Notes: generated by a model not told the origin, from the sequence alone. 15,148 nt of DNA from JAYELX01 sp964544065 (GCA_964544065.1 CAZJBA010000073.1:1-15148), one strand, 5' to 3'. Shown: positions 1 through 6,402, counted from the first letter of the stretch. Translations and numbers: made by a program.

Positions 1-129
1 GCATGCGATTATTATACCTGTTCCTCGTTGACATCCCTGGTACAATTACATCCCTCAGGTCATCGCTCATTACGCCGAGATGCTGTGAAATTTGGATGTG
101 ACAGACAGTGGTTGTGCGTTCGTCACGAA

Positions 130-1794
130 ATGGAGTTCGTCTTGTTGGAAAGAGTCAGAAAAAAACTTGCTCCCTGGATTGCCTCCGACTCCTTCGAGAG
201 AGGCGATTTGTTTGTATTGGGAGCGATTCTGTTGTTTGCATTGGTGGTGAGAATCTGGAATGCTCGTATGGGGCTTCCGTACATGCACCACTGGGATGAG
301 CCTGAAATTGTCTTCAACGCCCTCGACATGCTCAAGAACGGTGATTTGAATCCCCATTTTTTCAACTACGGCACTTTGTTGATTTATTTGAACCTGGGTG
401 TCGATTGGCTTCACACCCTCGTTCTGAGAGCCTTACCGGCCGCCTCGCCATTCTCGTTAGACACCCTCGAAAACTTACGCTATGGCGCCAATTACGGCTT
501 CGATTGGTACATCTCCCATCCCACCTTTTTATTCTGGAACCGGGTATTGACGGCCCTGTTTGGTACCGTCACAGTCGCGCTGGTCTATTGCCTTGGCCTA
601 AAGCTGGGTAATCGTCTTGTGGCCTTAGCGGGAGCGATTCTGCTGGCGGGCACGCTGTTTCATGTCCAGCATTCCGCTTATGTGACCACGGATGTACCGA
701 TGACGTTTCTGGTCTGGTGCGTTTTGGTGTTTGTCTACCTCTATCTCGACAGGCAAAAGAGCCGTTACTTCTATCTGGCCCTGATTGCTTGCGGCTTGGC
801 CACGTCGACGAAGTATAACGCCGGGCTGGTCGTGATCGTGCCTGCCGCGGCGTTGCTGCTTGGGCGCAAGTTTGAGAGTTATCGCCCCTGGCATTGGGCG
901 CTGATTCCGCTGGTGCCCGCCTTCGCTTTTTTCGTCGGCACGCCGTATGCTTTGTTCGACTTTCCCGCCTTTTATGAGGATGTCAGCTATGAGATTCTGC
1001 ATTACAGCGTGGAGGGGCATGGCGGTGCGGACATCGAACCAGGACTGCCGCACATGCTGCATCAGGCCACTTTGTTGGGAGAGAACTTCGGCTGGGCCTT
1101 TCTTCCCTTTGCCGTATTGGGGCTGGTTAAGTTGGTTGGGTCTACGCCCGGTTTGCTCATCTTGGGCTATCAGGCCATCTATTTCCTCTCCGTGACCCAG
1201 ACGAAAATCTCTTTTCACCGCAATGTTCTGATCCTTTATCCCTTCATCGCGATCCTTTTTGGACTAGGACTCTTGCTTGTCTATGAGATTCTCGTCCAGC
1301 GAGACAAGGTAAGAAAATATCTAGGCATCGTTTTGCTCCTGGTCGTGGGGGGATATTTGGCGCTGTCCTCGGCCAAGGCTGCTTACCGCAGTTGGAAGGT
1401 CTGGTCGCGGCCCGAAACGCGCACCCGCGCGGTCTTGGCGATCAATGAGTTGACCGAGTCATCTCCTGACGCCCTGGTGGGCGTCGCCTTGGAGTTGCGC
1501 ATGCACCCCGCCAACTTGGCCCGGCTGGAGGCGGATTACCGCCAGCGTCCCTATCTCAAATTGATTCAACGGGCCGATGATTATGATATCCTTCTGGGAT
1601 ATGGCAATCTGCAAGGCAGCAACCCCGAGCAACGCGAGCGCGCCGACAAGATCAACGCGGTGATCGAACAAATCCCCGAGAAATTCGAATATAAGATCGG
1701 TTCAGGGCCGCTCTATTTGCACCTTTTTGCCGAAAACCCCGAGGTGGTCATCATCGAGGAGACGGAAAAACTCGTTGATGAAATTGATTTTTGA
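130..1794 (+). CDS. GT39/PMT-family membrane glycosyltransferase
   Basis: A 554-residue polytopic membrane protein of the GT-C fold, resembling dolichyl/polyprenyl-phosphate mannosyltransferases (GT39, PMT_2 type). These enzymes move a sugar from a lipid-phosphate donor to an acceptor on the outer face of the membrane. After a short basic N-terminus comes a transmembrane segment (about residues 26-45), then the acidic motif HWDEPE (54-59); D56/E57 occupy the place of the first-loop catalytic acid pair of GT-C enzymes. Further hydrophobic segments alternate with the family-like motifs TTDVPMTF (186-193) and STKYNAG (226-232). The C-terminal ~110 residues are hydrophilic. I chose ATG at 130 because the upstream part of the frame (TTG at 28) reads like non-coding sequence; neither start has a good Shine-Dalgarno. 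Donor and acceptor cannot be read from sequence. No other cell-envelope gene lies nearby. Family call is good, exact substrate unknown. Confidence 0.8.
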   Translation: MEFVLLERVRKKLAPWIASDSFERGDLFVLGAILLFALVVRIWNARMGLPYMHHWDEPEIVFNALDMLKNGDLNPHFFNYGTLLIYLNLGVDWLHTLVLRALPAASPFSLDTLENLRYGANYGFDWYISHPTFLFWNRVLTALFGTVTVALVYCLGLKLGNRLVALAGAILLAGTLFHVQHSAYVTTDVPMTFLVWCVLVFVYLYLDRQKSRYFYLALIACGLATSTKYNAGLVVIVPAAALLLGRKFESYRPWHWALIPLVPAFAFFVGTPYALFDFPAFYEDVSYEILHYSVEGHGGADIEPGLPHMLHQATLLGENFGWAFLPFAVLGLVKLVGSTPGLLILGYQAIYFLSVTQTKISFHRNVLILYPFIAILFGLGLLLVYEILVQRDKVRKYLGIVLLLVVGGYLALSSAKAAYRSWKVWSRPETRTRAVLAINELTESSPDALVGVALELRMHPANLARLEADYRQRPYLKLIQRADDYDILLGYGNLQGSNPEQRERADKINAVIEQIPEKFEYKIGSGPLYLHLFAENPEVVIIEETEKLVDEIDF

Positions 1795-1852
1795 TTCAAT
1801 TCAGAATTATTTTCTTAAACTTCATGAAAACCTGTAAGGTCTTGAGAAACAG

Positions 1853-2620
1853 ATGCCCAAATTTGACCTCCACTTCGATCCCCCTTTGATGAACGCGGCC
1901 GGGACGCTCGGTTTTGTCCCTGGCGCTCATAGTGCGGTGGATTGGGCCCGATTGGGCGCTTTTGTGACCAACCCAATCAGCCGATTGCCGCGCTCACCGG
2001 CCAAGGGCGCCCGCTTTCTCGCCTATCCGGGCGGATTTTTGTTGCATACGGGGCATCCCAATCCGGGCTTGTCGCAAACGATCCGTCAATATGCTTCGGC
2101 CTGGGAACGCTCTTCCCTGCCCGTGATGGTGCATCTTTTAGCCCAAAATCCCGGTGAATTGGTCGCTATGATCGAGCGGTTAGAGATGGTCGTGGGGGTA
2201 AGGGGTGTTGAAGTAGGACTGCCCGCCGACGCCACGCCGGGATTCGCCCATCAGATGGCTCAGGCTGCTTTTGGCGAACTCCCCGTCATGCTGCGGATTC
2301 CGCTGGGGAGCAGCCTGGAACTGGCCCGCGCCGCCGCGGATGCGGGAATCGGTACGGTCAGCCTGGGACAACCGCGCGGCACCTTGCTCGATGAGGATGG
2401 CAACTTGGTTTCAGGGCGTTTGTACGGTCCGGCCATTTTCCCCCAGGCGCTGCGAGCGGTGCAAGCAGTATCAACAACGGGACTTTCTATAATTGCAGCC
2501 GGGGGCGTCTACGATCCCTTTCAAGTCGAGACGATGTTGAAAGCGGGAGCCCGCGCCGTGCAAGTGGGCGCCTCCCTTTGGAAAACGGGAATCACCCCTG
2601 GCGTCGAATCTGCTTCCTAG
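1853..2620 (+). CDS. Divergent dihydroorotate-dehydrogenase-like (PyrD superfamily) protein
   Basis: 255 residues, shorter than class 1 DHODH (about 300). Seen: an N-terminal LMNAAGTLG (12-20) matching the FMN-side 'xxASGTxG' motif of DHODH; LVSGRLYGPAIFPQALRAV (185-203), which lines up with the 'GGLSGPAIKPIALR' strand and helix; and a C-terminal phosphate-binding region IIAAGGVYDP...GARAVQVGA (213-240). So the fold is an FMN-binding TIM barrel. Missing: the conserved N-x-SCPN segment is replaced by VEVGLPADATPG (119-130) with no Cys or Ser base, and the Lys usually found after 'GAVVTK' is Asn (VTNP, 38-41). Dihydroorotate oxidation by the normal mechanism is therefore doubtful. No pyrK or other pyr gene is adjacent. 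ATG at 1853 is preceded by a weak TAAGGT. It follows the GT39 gene by 58 bases on the same strand. Likely a flavoprotein of unknown substrate. Confidence 0.7.
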   Translation: MPKFDLHFDPPLMNAAGTLGFVPGAHSAVDWARLGAFVTNPISRLPRSPAKGARFLAYPGGFLLHTGHPNPGLSQTIRQYASAWERSSLPVMVHLLAQNPGELVAMIERLEMVVGVRGVEVGLPADATPGFAHQMAQAAFGELPVMLRIPLGSSLELARAAADAGIGTVSLGQPRGTLLDEDGNLVSGRLYGPAIFPQALRAVQAVSTTGLSIIAAGGVYDPFQVETMLKAGARAVQVGASLWKTGITPGVESAS

Positions 2621-2651
2621 CCAATCCCTCTTCTTCTTGTCACCTTATATT

Positions 2652-3089
2652 TTAGCGCTCCATCCAGATGGTCACCGGCCCGTCGTTGTGAATTTCGACT
2701 TGCATGTACGCACCGAACTCTCCCATTTGGGTGGGCACCCCCTCGCTGGCCAGGCGCTGGGCGAATTGCTCTACCAGGGGTTCAGCTACATCGGGCGGGG
2801 CTGCCCTGGTGAAGGAAGGACGCCGGCCCTTGTTGGTATTCGCATAGAGGGTAAACTGTGACACGACCAGGGCCTCGCCGCCGACGTCCAAGAGCGAAAG
2901 GTTCATTTTGCCCTCGTCATCTTCGAAAATGCGCAGGTTGGCGATTTTGTGAGTAAGGTACTCAATTTGCTCGCTGCCGTCCTCGGGGCCGATGCCCAGC
3001 AGAATCACCAAACCCGAACCGATTTCAGCAATGATGTCCCCATCCACGGTGACGCGCCCTTCTCGGACGCGTTGCAATAATGCGCGCAT
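2652..3089 (-). CDS. dtd: D-aminoacyl-tRNA deacylase
   Basis: 145 residues, the normal length for bacterial DTD, which hydrolyses D-aminoacyl-tRNAs (and glycyl-tRNA-Ala) in the cytoplasm as chiral proofreading. The two signature elements are present: SQFTLYA (77-83), and the cross-subunit Gly-cisPro motif in NDGPVTIWM (135-143). The N-terminus MRALLQRV is typical for the family. The frame is open further upstream to 3116, but ATG at 3089 is preceded by a good GGGAG about five bases away, so it is the better start. It is the last gene of the minus-strand run Rdx-trpS-holin-like-dtd, 66 bases after the holin-like gene, and it converges with the DHODH-like gene (31 bases apart, no hairpin terminator seen). 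Grouping with trpS gives a translation-fidelity theme. Confident. Confidence 0.95.
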   Translation of the reverse strand: MRALLQRVREGRVTVDGDIIAEIGSGLVILLGIGPEDGSEQIEYLTHKIANLRIFEDDEGKMNLSLLDVGGEALVVSQFTLYANTNKGRRPSFTRAAPPDVAEPLVEQFAQRLASEGVPTQMGEFGAYMQVEIHNDGPVTIWMER

Positions 3090-3155
3090 AATACTCCCTT
3101 CTTTGCATCCTCTCAATCATTCGAGGGTTCGCCGGAGGCGGGCAGAGCAAGAAGT

Positions 3156-3791
3156 CTATTTCTTTGGGCCGGATTTGGATTCCAACACTTTGAGTTTCAG
3201 GCGCATGATTTGCGCCTCGATGAGGCCATCGATCAGACTGGGGTCTACTCTGAGGCCGTGCTCGGTTAAATATTTATTGGCTAAGTCGACAGCGTAATCC
3301 TTTTTGGCCATGGCCAAGTTGGCTCCGGCTTCCACGGCCAATTGCTTGGCGCCGCTTTGTTCGGCTGCCAAGACCGCCGCTTCGACGGCTTTGTCGACCA
3401 GGGCGCTGCGGGTCTTGGGGGTGTCTACCGGCGGGGCATAGCTGGAGAATTGTGAATTGACTTCGGCTTCGATCAAGGTGGCGATTTCTTCCACGTCGAT
3501 GCTCACCCCGGTGCGGTCCAGGTAGCGCTGCACCGCGTCAATGGCGTACTGCTTCTTCTCCGAGCCTCCGGCAAGCTGGCCGGATAACCCGGCCTGTTCA
3601 GCCGCTTTGACCGCGATCTGAATGCCCTTTTCAATAGTTGACAATTGTTCTTTGGAGAGATTTTGCTTGATCTCGGCGGAACGCTGGCGCACCCATTGAA
3701 AGAGAGCCGCTACCACGATGGGGATGGCGATAATCAACAAACCTTGAGCCAGAATGGATAAAAAATTGGTCAACACAGTTCCTGCATCCAT
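3156..3791 (-). CDS. Membrane-anchored protein with two tandem holin-LLH-like modules
   Basis: 211 residues. One N-terminal transmembrane segment (about 9-33), then a soluble part with two similar modules. Module 1 (about 52-113) carries AVKAAEQAG, KKQYAID and LIEAEV; module 2 (about 131-197) carries AVLAAEQSG, KKDYAVD and LIEAQI, with the same order and spacing, so an internal duplication is clear. The single-module pattern resembles the phage holin LLH family (Pfam Phage_holin_6_1), in which a TM helix is followed by one such helical domain. The longest reading of the frame begins at TTG 3803, but ATG at 3791 has GGAGG five bases upstream and is surely the start. It sits between trpS (24 bases after it) and dtd, with no lysis or phage genes around, so a house-keeping envelope role is as likely as holin action. 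The function is unknown. Confidence 0.7.
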   Translation of the reverse strand: MDAGTVLTNFLSILAQGLLIIAIPIVVAALFQWVRQRSAEIKQNLSKEQLSTIEKGIQIAVKAAEQAGLSGQLAGGSEKKQYAIDAVQRYLDRTGVSIDVEEIATLIEAEVNSQFSSYAPPVDTPKTRSALVDKAVEAAVLAAEQSGAKQLAVEAGANLAMAKKDYAVDLANKYLTEHGLRVDPSLIDGLIEAQIMRLKLKVLESKSGPKK

Positions 3792-3815
3792 AATTTCCTC
3801 CAAAAATCTGCACGG

Positions 3816-4817
3816 TTAGGGCAATCCAATTGCTTCTTTGACTTCGCCGAGGGTTTCTCGGGCAATTTTGCAGGCTTTCTCCCCGCCTTCTCGCAGCATG
3901 TCCCAGACATAATCGGGATCCTCTTCCAATTTGGCCCGGCGTGCTCGGAAGGGAGCCAGGTGTCTATTCAAATTTTCAGCAAAGATCTTCTTGCATTCAA
4001 CACAGCCGATGTCCGCGTTGCGGCAATCCACGTTAATCCGCTCGTTCTCTTCTTCGGAGGAGAAAATTTTGTGCATGGTGAAAACGTTGCAAATGTCGGG
4101 GTTGCCGGGATCGGAGAGTCGTTTTCGGTTGGGATCGGTGACCATTTGCATCACCCGCCGAGTAGTCTTCTCAGGGGTAGCGGCCAACTCAATGTGATTG
4201 TTCAGGCTCTTGCTCATTTTCTTTTCCCCGTCAATGCCGAGCACTTTGGGGATTTCGGTGGCTTTCATTTGCGGCTCGATGAGCACGTCGGTGTCATAGC
4301 GATAATTGAAAGAGCGGACGACCTCGCGGGTGAACTCGATATGGGGAGCTTGATCCACACCCACAGGAACAACAATGGCTTTGTACAGGGTAATGTCCGC
4401 AGCCATCAAAACGGGATAGCCCACCAAGCCATAATTGACGTTGTGGGGCTGCTGGCGAATGCGCTCTTTGAAGGTGGGCAAATCGGTCAACTTGCCCAGG
4501 GGTGTGACCATCGACAAAAAAGTGTGCAACTCGACCACTTCAGGCACGTGAGACTGAATAAAGATGATGCTCTCATCGGGGCGCAGGCCGGCAGCCAGCC
4601 AATCGAGGGCCATCTCGTAGGTGTTCTGGCGAAGATTCTTGGTCGTCTCTACCGTTGTCAGCGCGTGAATATCGACAATGCTGTAGATGGTTTCTTCGTA
4701 TTCATCCTGCAAGGCGACGTAGTTTTTGATCGCGCCGAGGTAGTTACCGAGATGCTGCCGGCCGGTTGGGCGCGCGCCGGAAAAGACGCGGCCCTTCTTG
4801 ATTGTCTTTTCTGTCAT
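3816..4817 (-). CDS. trpS: Tryptophanyl-tRNA synthetase
   Basis: 333 residues, the usual size for bacterial TrpRS, which charges tRNA-Trp. Class I signatures are intact: PTGRQHLGNYLG (17-28, HIGH-type motif HLGN) and KMSKS (200-204). The ATP/Trp pocket region around VGVDQAPHIE (152-161) is typical. Four cysteines, C243, C265, C272 and C275, form C-x21-C-x6-C-x2-C, nearly the C-x22-C-x6-C-x2-C motif that binds a [4Fe-4S] cluster in Thermotoga maritima TrpRS; I infer that this enzyme also carries the cluster. ATG at 4817 has AGGAG seven bases upstream. It lies 8 bases after the broken Rdx gene and 24 bases before the holin-like gene, so it is operonic. No T-box leader or tryptophan attenuator is visible. 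Confidence 0.97.
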   Translation of the reverse strand: MTEKTIKKGRVFSGARPTGRQHLGNYLGAIKNYVALQDEYEETIYSIVDIHALTTVETTKNLRQNTYEMALDWLAAGLRPDESIIFIQSHVPEVVELHTFLSMVTPLGKLTDLPTFKERIRQQPHNVNYGLVGYPVLMAADITLYKAIVVPVGVDQAPHIEFTREVVRSFNYRYDTDVLIEPQMKATEIPKVLGIDGEKKMSKSLNNHIELAATPEKTTRRVMQMVTDPNRKRLSDPGNPDICNVFTMHKIFSSEEENERINVDCRNADIGCVECKKIFAENLNRHLAPFRARRAKLEEDPDYVWDMLREGGEKACKIARETLGEVKEAIGLP

Positions 4818-4825
4818 TCGTACTC

Positions 4826-5055
4826 CTAGTCCAAAATTTTTCGCACCGAGGCGATGATTTCATCAGGGTCAGCGTGGCGGCCTGTAGCTAATTTCGAATA
4901 AATCAGATCGCCATTCACACTGACTTCGAAACGTCCCCCACCAGAGGGGACGAGCTCAATCTCTTCTATCTTGTTTTCGAAGGGTTTCAGTAAAGCTTCT
5001 TTCGGGCTTACAGCCCTTTTCAAACTTCGCAATAGACAATTTCGATTTGTAGCAT
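4826..5055 (-). pseudogene. Rdx/SelW-like thioredoxin-fold gene, frameshifted at the CxxC/U site
   Basis: The minus strand at 5055 starts MLQIEIVYCEV and then meets TGA (5022-5020) exactly where the second Cys or Sec of the C-x-x-C/U redox motif belongs. In another frame (from about 5023) the protein continues LKRAVSPKEALLKPFENK, then a strong Rdx-family match (SGGGRFEVSVNGDLIYSK, and ATGRHADPDEI) to the stop at 4826. The TGA frame hits TAA three codons later, so simple selenocysteine readthrough cannot give the full protein. A loss of about 10 bases at the junction (three residues plus one base, taking the second Cys) would explain both parts; a sequencing or assembly error is the alternative. 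A 78-residue frame from GTG 5062 covers the C-terminal part but has no proper CxxC and no Shine-Dalgarno. Intact homologs are small selenoprotein-W-like oxidoreductases. First gene of the trpS operon. Confidence 0.65.
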
Positions 5056-5087
5056 GATGCACTCTTGATTATGTCGTCGACGATTAG

Positions 5088-5093
5088 ATTGTA
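5088..5093 (-). promoter_or_regulatory. Possible -10 element of the Rdx-trpS-holin-dtd operon
   Basis: On the minus strand TACAAT lies at 5093-5088, about 33 bases before the ATG at 5055. It is followed by CTAATC, the same 12-base string TACAATCTAATC that forms the -10 and start region of holB at 7239-7250. No convincing -35 is seen 16-18 bases upstream, so this is only a candidate. Confidence 0.3.
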
Positions 5094-5207
5094 TTGAGTA
5101 TATCACAAGCTGAGAGCGAAATGCGAAATGATAGCGTCTTTTGCAGGGCAACCGCATTTGCACATAATCAGCGCACTGAACAGCGTTGCGCTCGCTTCGC
5201 TCGCTCT

Positions 5208-5264
5208 GCGTACCTTCGGTATGCGCACCTTCGGTGTTGCGTGCTTCGCATGCGCGCCTTGGCG
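5208..5264. repeat. Row of about 15-base mini-hairpins with TTC loops
   Basis: Four small inverted repeats stand back to back: GCGTACC-TTC-GGTATGC (5208-5224), GCACC-TTC-GGTGT (5225-5237), GCGTGC-TTC-GCATGC (5239-5253) and CGCC-TT-GGCG (5255-5264). The loops recur every 14-15 bases. The stems differ in sequence but keep pairing (A-T in one, C-G in another, some G-T), which suggests that structure rather than sequence is kept. A weaker TTC unit lies at 5193-5201. Both strands are open in several frames here only because the repeat is GC-rich; I see no protein gene. Confidence 0.55.
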
Positions 5265-5286
5265 AGTGTGCGATTTTGCCAGATTC

Positions 5287-5341
5287 GCATCCTTCAACAG
5301 GGTTTCCCCGTAGGGGACGCAAAGCGAGGATGCTTATTTTT
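5287..5341 (+). other. Nested stem-loop followed by a T-rich tract
   Basis: GCATCCT (5287-5293) pairs perfectly with AGGATGC (5327-5333), enclosing a second perfect hairpin TCCCC-GTA-GGGGA (5305-5317). On the plus strand the outer stem is followed by TTATTTTT (5334-5341), which has the look of a factor-independent terminator, but no plus-strand gene ends here. It may end an unannotated short transcript that includes the mini-hairpin row, or be part of a dispersed intergenic repeat. The remaining parts of the gap 5056-5426 (5110-5190 and 5342-5400) show nothing I can name. Confidence 0.4.
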
Positions 5342-5409
5342 AGACTTTTAACTTCTCAATGCGATTTCCCTGCGTCTTTTGTGGCTGCTCTCTCACCGCG
5401 TTGAGACTG

Positions 5410-5418
5410 TGGTATAAA
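5410..5418 (+). promoter_or_regulatory. Extended -10 promoter for the bPH-domain gene
   Basis: TGGTATAAA fits the extended -10 pattern TGnTATAAT with one mismatch. The hexamer (5413-5418) ends eight bases before the ATG at 5427, so transcription should start within 0-5 bases of the start codon. No -35 match is visible and there is no Shine-Dalgarno, both consistent with an extended -10 promoter making a leaderless mRNA. Confidence 0.5.
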
Positions 5419-5426
5419 TAGAGCTT

Positions 5427-6326
5427 ATGAGCGAATCATACACCTTTCATCCACCGCGTCAAGTTGGACGTATCGTTCATCTAAGCATGATAGCCCTTTT
5501 GCTGGCAGGAGCTACCTGGGGGTTATGGGGCACCACCAAAGCGCAGGTAGGCCCTACTTTTTTGCTCTACTTGTTTCCGGCTTTATTGGCGCTGCCGTTA
5601 GCGCCGTATCTTTTCTATCGATTCTACACCTTACAAAATGCTAATTACACCTTGGCGCGTGACCACATTCGCTTGCAGTGGGGTTGGCGCGTGGAAGTTA
5701 TCCCCACCCATCAGGTTCGCTGGATCCGTCCGGCTGCCGATCTGAAGGTTCCGCTGCCCTTGCCCTGGCTGCGCTGGCCCGGCGCCTTTGTGGGAACCCG
5801 TCGCATGCCCGATGGTACCCCCCTCGAATTCATGGCTTCGCAAAAAGAGAAACTGCTTCTGATCAGTAGCCAAGAGCGCATTTTTGCTATTTCACCGCGC
5901 CAACCCGAGGCACTGCTTGGCGCCTACCGGCGATTGATCGAACTAGGGTCGCTTAACCCCTCCCCGCCGGAATCCATCCATCCCAGCTTTTTGCTCGCTC
6001 GGGTTTGGCAAGCGCCCCCAGCCCGTTATCTTTTGCTGACAGGTTTCCTGCTTGGGGTCGCTTTGTTGGTATGGATCAGTTTGAGCATTCCCAGGCATGC
6101 CCAGGTTTCACTGGGATTCACGCCCACCGGCGCACCGCGAGAACCGCTGCCGGGGATTCAATTGATGCTCTTGCCCGTGTTCAACGCCTTCGTCTATTTT
6201 GTCAATGGCTCATTGGGATTGTTCTTTTTTCGCCACAAAGAGACCTACTCTTGGTCTTACTTGCTTTGGAGCGTCAGTGTCCTTGTCGTTGTGCTTTTTG
6301 GCCTGGCTACCTTTTTTATCCTGTGA
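5427..6326 (+). CDS. Membrane protein with bacterial PH-like domain
   Basis: 299 residues. Two N-terminal transmembrane segments (about 17-35 and 43-66), a soluble domain (about 73-172), and three C-terminal membrane segments (about 199-221, 245-268, 276-298). The soluble part begins YTLARDHIRLQWGWRVEVIP (74-93), followed by HQVRWIRPAADL, which is the usual opening of bacterial PH domains (bPH family, Pfam bPH_5/6 type); such domains probably mediate protein or lipid contacts at the membrane, but few have known roles. The segment KVPLPLPWLRWPGAFVGTRR (107-126) is also typical of these proteins. No catalytic motif is seen. It has its own leaderless-type promoter and is followed after 76 bases by the DUF92 gene, with the DnaA-box cluster in between. 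Family assignment is moderately sure; function unknown. Confidence 0.7.
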   Translation: MSESYTFHPPRQVGRIVHLSMIALLLAGATWGLWGTTKAQVGPTFLLYLFPALLALPLAPYLFYRFYTLQNANYTLARDHIRLQWGWRVEVIPTHQVRWIRPAADLKVPLPLPWLRWPGAFVGTRRMPDGTPLEFMASQKEKLLLISSQERIFAISPRQPEALLGAYRRLIELGSLNPSPPESIHPSFLLARVWQAPPARYLLLTGFLLGVALLVWISLSIPRHAQVSLGFTPTGAPREPLPGIQLMLLPVFNAFVYFVNGSLGLFFFRHKETYSWSYLLWSVSVLVVVLFGLATFFIL

Positions 6327-6336
6327 ATGAACTGAC

Positions 6337-6397
6337 TTTTCCACAGTTGCTCCCTGGTTATCCACAGAAGTCCCCCTACTTATCCACATTATCCACA
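6337..6397 (+). promoter_or_regulatory. DnaA-box cluster
   Basis: Three perfect TTATCCACA boxes at 6358-6366, 6380-6388 and 6389-6397, the last two directly abutting, plus TTTTCCACA at 6337-6345 (one mismatch). All point the same way; starts are 21, 22 and 9 bases apart, so the first three boxes fall on roughly the same helix face. TGTGAATGA at 6322-6330 reads TCATTCACA in reverse (one mismatch) and overlaps the stop codon of the bPH gene. The last box ends five bases before the ATG of the DUF92 gene, so bound DnaA should affect its expression. No strongly AT-rich unwinding element is seen in the gap. Box identity is seen directly; the role (origin, titration or promoter control) is inference. 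Confidence 0.8.
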
Positions 6398-6402
6398 GAA
6401 TT

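Noticed and set aside
28..129. Upstream in-frame extension (TTG at 28) of the GT39 gene, and TTGACA (28-33) plus TGGTACAAT (38-46) as a promoter
   Set aside because: The extension looks non-coding. TTGACA is only 7 bases from TACAAT, too close to work together; TGGTACAAT alone could be an extended -10 but is too weak to list as a feature.
625..1218. 197-codon minus-strand frame within the GT39 gene
   Set aside because: Rich in Gln, Arg and His as expected for the antisense of a hydrophobic membrane protein; no motif.
3130..3140. CGCC-GGA-GGCG hairpin between the holin-like gene and dtd
   Set aside because: Only 4 bp with no T-run; too small to call a terminator or attenuator.
3960..4829. 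Long open frame (289 codons) on the plus strand antisense to trpS
   Set aside because: It mirrors trpS codon structure, has no recognisable domain or ribosome binding site, and trpS is certain.
5020..5022. TGA read as selenocysteine in the Rdx gene
   Set aside because: The same frame stops at TAA three codons later and the rest of the domain is in another frame, so readthrough alone cannot make the protein.
5020..5351. Several overlapping frames of 60-100 codons on both strands over the intergenic repeats
   Set aside because: Absence of stops comes from GC-rich palindromic sequence; products are Ala/Arg/Cys-rich with no family resemblance, and one merely ends in the first 11 codons of the Rdx gene.
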